Positions 61,985-64,000 of a DNA stretch of 64,000 bases are shown piece after piece. Origin of the DNA: Molossus alvarezi (taxonomy: Eukaryota > Chordata > Mammalia > Chiroptera > Molossidae); assembly GCA_037176705.1 (NCBI GenBank), contig CM073886.1:10252501-10316500 (forward strand). Reading direction: 5' to 3'. The notes under the pieces are model-generated. The model was given only the letters and a program-made list of their open reading frames with translations. It ran no database searches and was not told where the DNA came from. A program made the translations under genes and the position numbers. Each line of letters begins with the position of its first letter. Positions within the stretch are counted from its first letter, which is position 1.

Positions 61985-62760
61985 GTTTAAAGCAAGAGAG
62001 GGGAATAGAGAATGTGAATGGAAATTGGGGTTATAAGTGACTGGATCTGACTTGTGTTTTAAAAGGATCATTCTGGCTGCTGTGCTGAGGACAGCCTATA
62101 AGGAGACAAGGGCAAAAGCAGAGAGACCAGTTAGACTCTTTGCATAATCCAGGAGAGATGTTGATAGATGAGGATGGTAGCAGTGGAATTATAGAGATGT
62201 TATATTCTGAAGGTAGAGCCAAAAGGATTTGCCAATCAATTACATGTGGCGTGTAAGAGAGAACAAGGAGGAGTTATAGATGACTTTAAAAATTTTTGGC
62301 CTGTCCTGGCCGGTTTGGCTCAGCGGTTAGAGCGTCGGCCTGCAGTCCAGAGAAACCCAGGTTTGATTCCCACTAAGGGCATGTACCTCGGTTGCAGTTT
62401 GTCCCCGGCCCTGGCTGGGTCGTGTGGGTGGCAACCACTCGATGTGTCCCTTAGACATCGATGTTTCTCTCTCTCTCCCTCTCTCTCTCTCACTCTATCT
62501 GAACAAAATATCAAAAAATGTCCTTGGGTGAGGATAAAAAAAAAAAAAATTTTTTTGGCCTGAGAAACTAGAAGAATGGAGTTACTATATACTGATGTGG
62601 ATGGAGAAAACGGGGGAGGGGTAGGTTTGGGGGGGTATATCAGGAGCTCAGTTTTGGAATGTGTAGTTTGAAATACCTAATGGAGATGTCAGATAGGTCG
62701 GATGTACAATATATACAATTATGGATTTCGGGGAGAGGTTTAAACTGGAAATAAGTTGGA
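61985..62760 (+). repeat. Ancient interspersed repeat, split by a V SINE
   Basis: Longest copy of the unnamed family: 'ggatcattctggctgctgtg', 'gagaccagttag', and after the SINE 'ggagctcagttttgg', 'ggagatgtcagata'. Confidence 0.5.
62302..62550 (+). repeat. SINE, V type
   Basis: Near-consensus V; TSD-like 'aaaaatttttggcctg' (62288) / 'aaattttttttggcctg' (62546). Confidence 0.9.
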
Positions 62761-64000
62761 AATTGAAGAGTTGTCAGCCTCTAGATGGGACTAAATTTCA
62801 CCCATGGGACTGGATGAGGTTGTCAAGGCAGCAAGTGTATATATGAAAGGAAGCTCAGAGATTGAGCCCTGCAGCTGCAACATTTCAAGAATAGTAATTA
62901 CTGAGAACAAATCAATAAAAGGGACTGGAAGGAGAAGCTGGAGAAGTAGAATGAAAACCAGAAGTGTGTGATTCCTGGAAGCAAAGTAAAGAGGGGTTTC
63001 AGGATCAGCTGTATGAAATGCTGATGGGCCAAGTAAAGTCAAGCTGCAAACTGACCTCTGGACTTAGCACTGTGGGAAGTCATTGGTGACTTTGATAAAA
63101 ACAGTTTTTTTTGGGGGGAGGGGACAGTGGATTAAAGCCTGACTGAAGAAAGGGAGAAAAGAAGTTGAAGACAGTCTGTATTCTGGAGGAGTTTCACTGA
63201 ATATATAAGGAAAGAAACAGTGTGGTATTTGGAGGGGAAAGTCAAGAGACTTATTTTAACCTAAAGGAAATAACATGTCAGTATCCCAATGGGAATGATC
63301 TATAGAGGGAGAAAAATTGATACAGGAGAGATGGGAAGGTTGCTGGAGATGGCCTGTCTAGGCAACAGGAGATGGGATCCAGTCCCAAGTGGAAAGGCTG
63401 TGCTTGGCCAGGGTCACAGACAGTTTACCTATAGCAACAGGGGAGAAGGCAGGGCACAGAAGCAGGTAGGTATTAGGTAAATAACTAGTATATCAAACTT
63501 GTCATTTCATAGATGCTGTTGCAAAGTGGAGAATAATAGTGTAGGGGTGGACTGCAGGTAAAGCACAAGTGAAGATCACACTTCAGTGACTGAGTTTTGG
63601 GAAACACTACTGTAAGCAGTGGTCAGAAGTATGTGTGTGACTGGATGGAGGGAGAGAATCTGGGAGGTAATTACCTTTTCCTGGGTAAGATGAAGGTCTG
63701 AGCTGTAAAATGGCTGTGGAGGTGGAAAGAAGGAACAGACTGAATGAAATTTAGGTTATGGTGTTGATAAGACCTGGTGATTAGCAGTGGGGAGTAAAGG
63801 AAGGCCTTCTGTTTTCTGGTGTGGGTCTGAGTGGATGCAATTTCCAGACAGTGATGGGGTACTCTCAAAGAAGAGGAGCAAGTCTAGGGCAGATATTTTA
63901 TTATTTTGGATGCAGAGACAAGAGAAAGGTCTTAGGTACAGCTGGGTTTCCAAGCCTTCACCAAGAACTAGGGCCCGTTGGTCAGGGGAGGGGAGGAGGC

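Larger units (their letters stand above)
61316..64000 (+). other. TBC1D10B: TBC1D10B intron 4 (incomplete)
   Basis: No further coding exon is recognisable before the window ends. Holds an L2-like piece (61805-61960), an ancient repeat and one V SINE; 62770-64000 shows AG-rich sequence with nothing I can name. Confidence 0.7.

Noticed and set aside
1855..62550. tRNA-like A and B boxes in SINE heads as tRNA genes
   Set aside because: The heads cannot complete a cloverleaf and are followed by SINE body or A-tail; they are SINE promoters.
2877..62563. Dozens of 60-110 aa open frames beginning [11 protein letters not shown] or similar, on both strands
   Set aside because: They are translations of the V-type SINE head and body and repeat in every copy. 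They are not genes.

Overview
The window is mammalian genomic DNA, almost certainly from a vespertilionid bat. It carries split genes with GT-AG introns and three CpG-island promoters. About 90 copies of tRNA-derived SINEs of the Ves type (head around 'tggctcagcggttagagcg' and 'gggttcggttccc') are present; this SINE family is known from vespertilionid bats. There is nothing prokaryotic here.

Gene content and order match human 16p11.2 in inverted orientation: ZNF771 (-, last coding exon cut by the window start), ZNF48 (-), SEPTIN1 (+), MYLPF (-), TBC1D10B (+, first four coding exons; the rest lies beyond the window). Exon limits below were worked out by hand from reading frame and splice sites. 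All CDS joins stay in frame: ZNF48 626 aa, SEPTIN1 367 aa, MYLPF 170 aa. ZNF771 and ZNF48 are C2H2 zinc-finger proteins, SEPTIN1 is a filament-forming GTPase, MYLPF is the fast skeletal myosin regulatory light chain, and TBC1D10B is a Rab GTPase-activating protein. They are neighbours by synteny and do not form a pathway.

Layout: 1-12.6 kb ZNF771 with a roughly 10.9-kb intron; 12.7-31.4 kb intergenic, swollen by a decayed class I (gammaretrovirus-like) endogenous retrovirus on the minus strand, two further LTR-like copies, L1 3' ends, a U6 retropseudogene and dozens of SINEs; 31.4-36.3 kb ZNF48 and its CpG island; 36.3-43.8 kb intergenic SINE field; 43.8-48.8 kb SEPTIN1, convergent with MYLPF (49.0-51.6 kb); 51.6-54.7 kb SINE-free intergenic DNA with an array of inverted CCAAT boxes; 54.7-64 kb TBC1D10B.

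SINE labels used below (my own, by sequence): V = full-length Ves with centre 'ggtggcagccactcgatgtg' and tail 'tcctcgggtgaggat' plus A's; P = related family with 'ggaggcagccaatcgatg', ending 'taaaatcaataaa'; H = head only, about 90 bp ending 'ggggcacgtacc' directly followed by A's; O = old, diverged type with 'tgaatgcataaataagtgg'. Repeat limits are by eye, about +/-10 bp. TSD means target-site duplication. Comparisons with human proteins are from memory.
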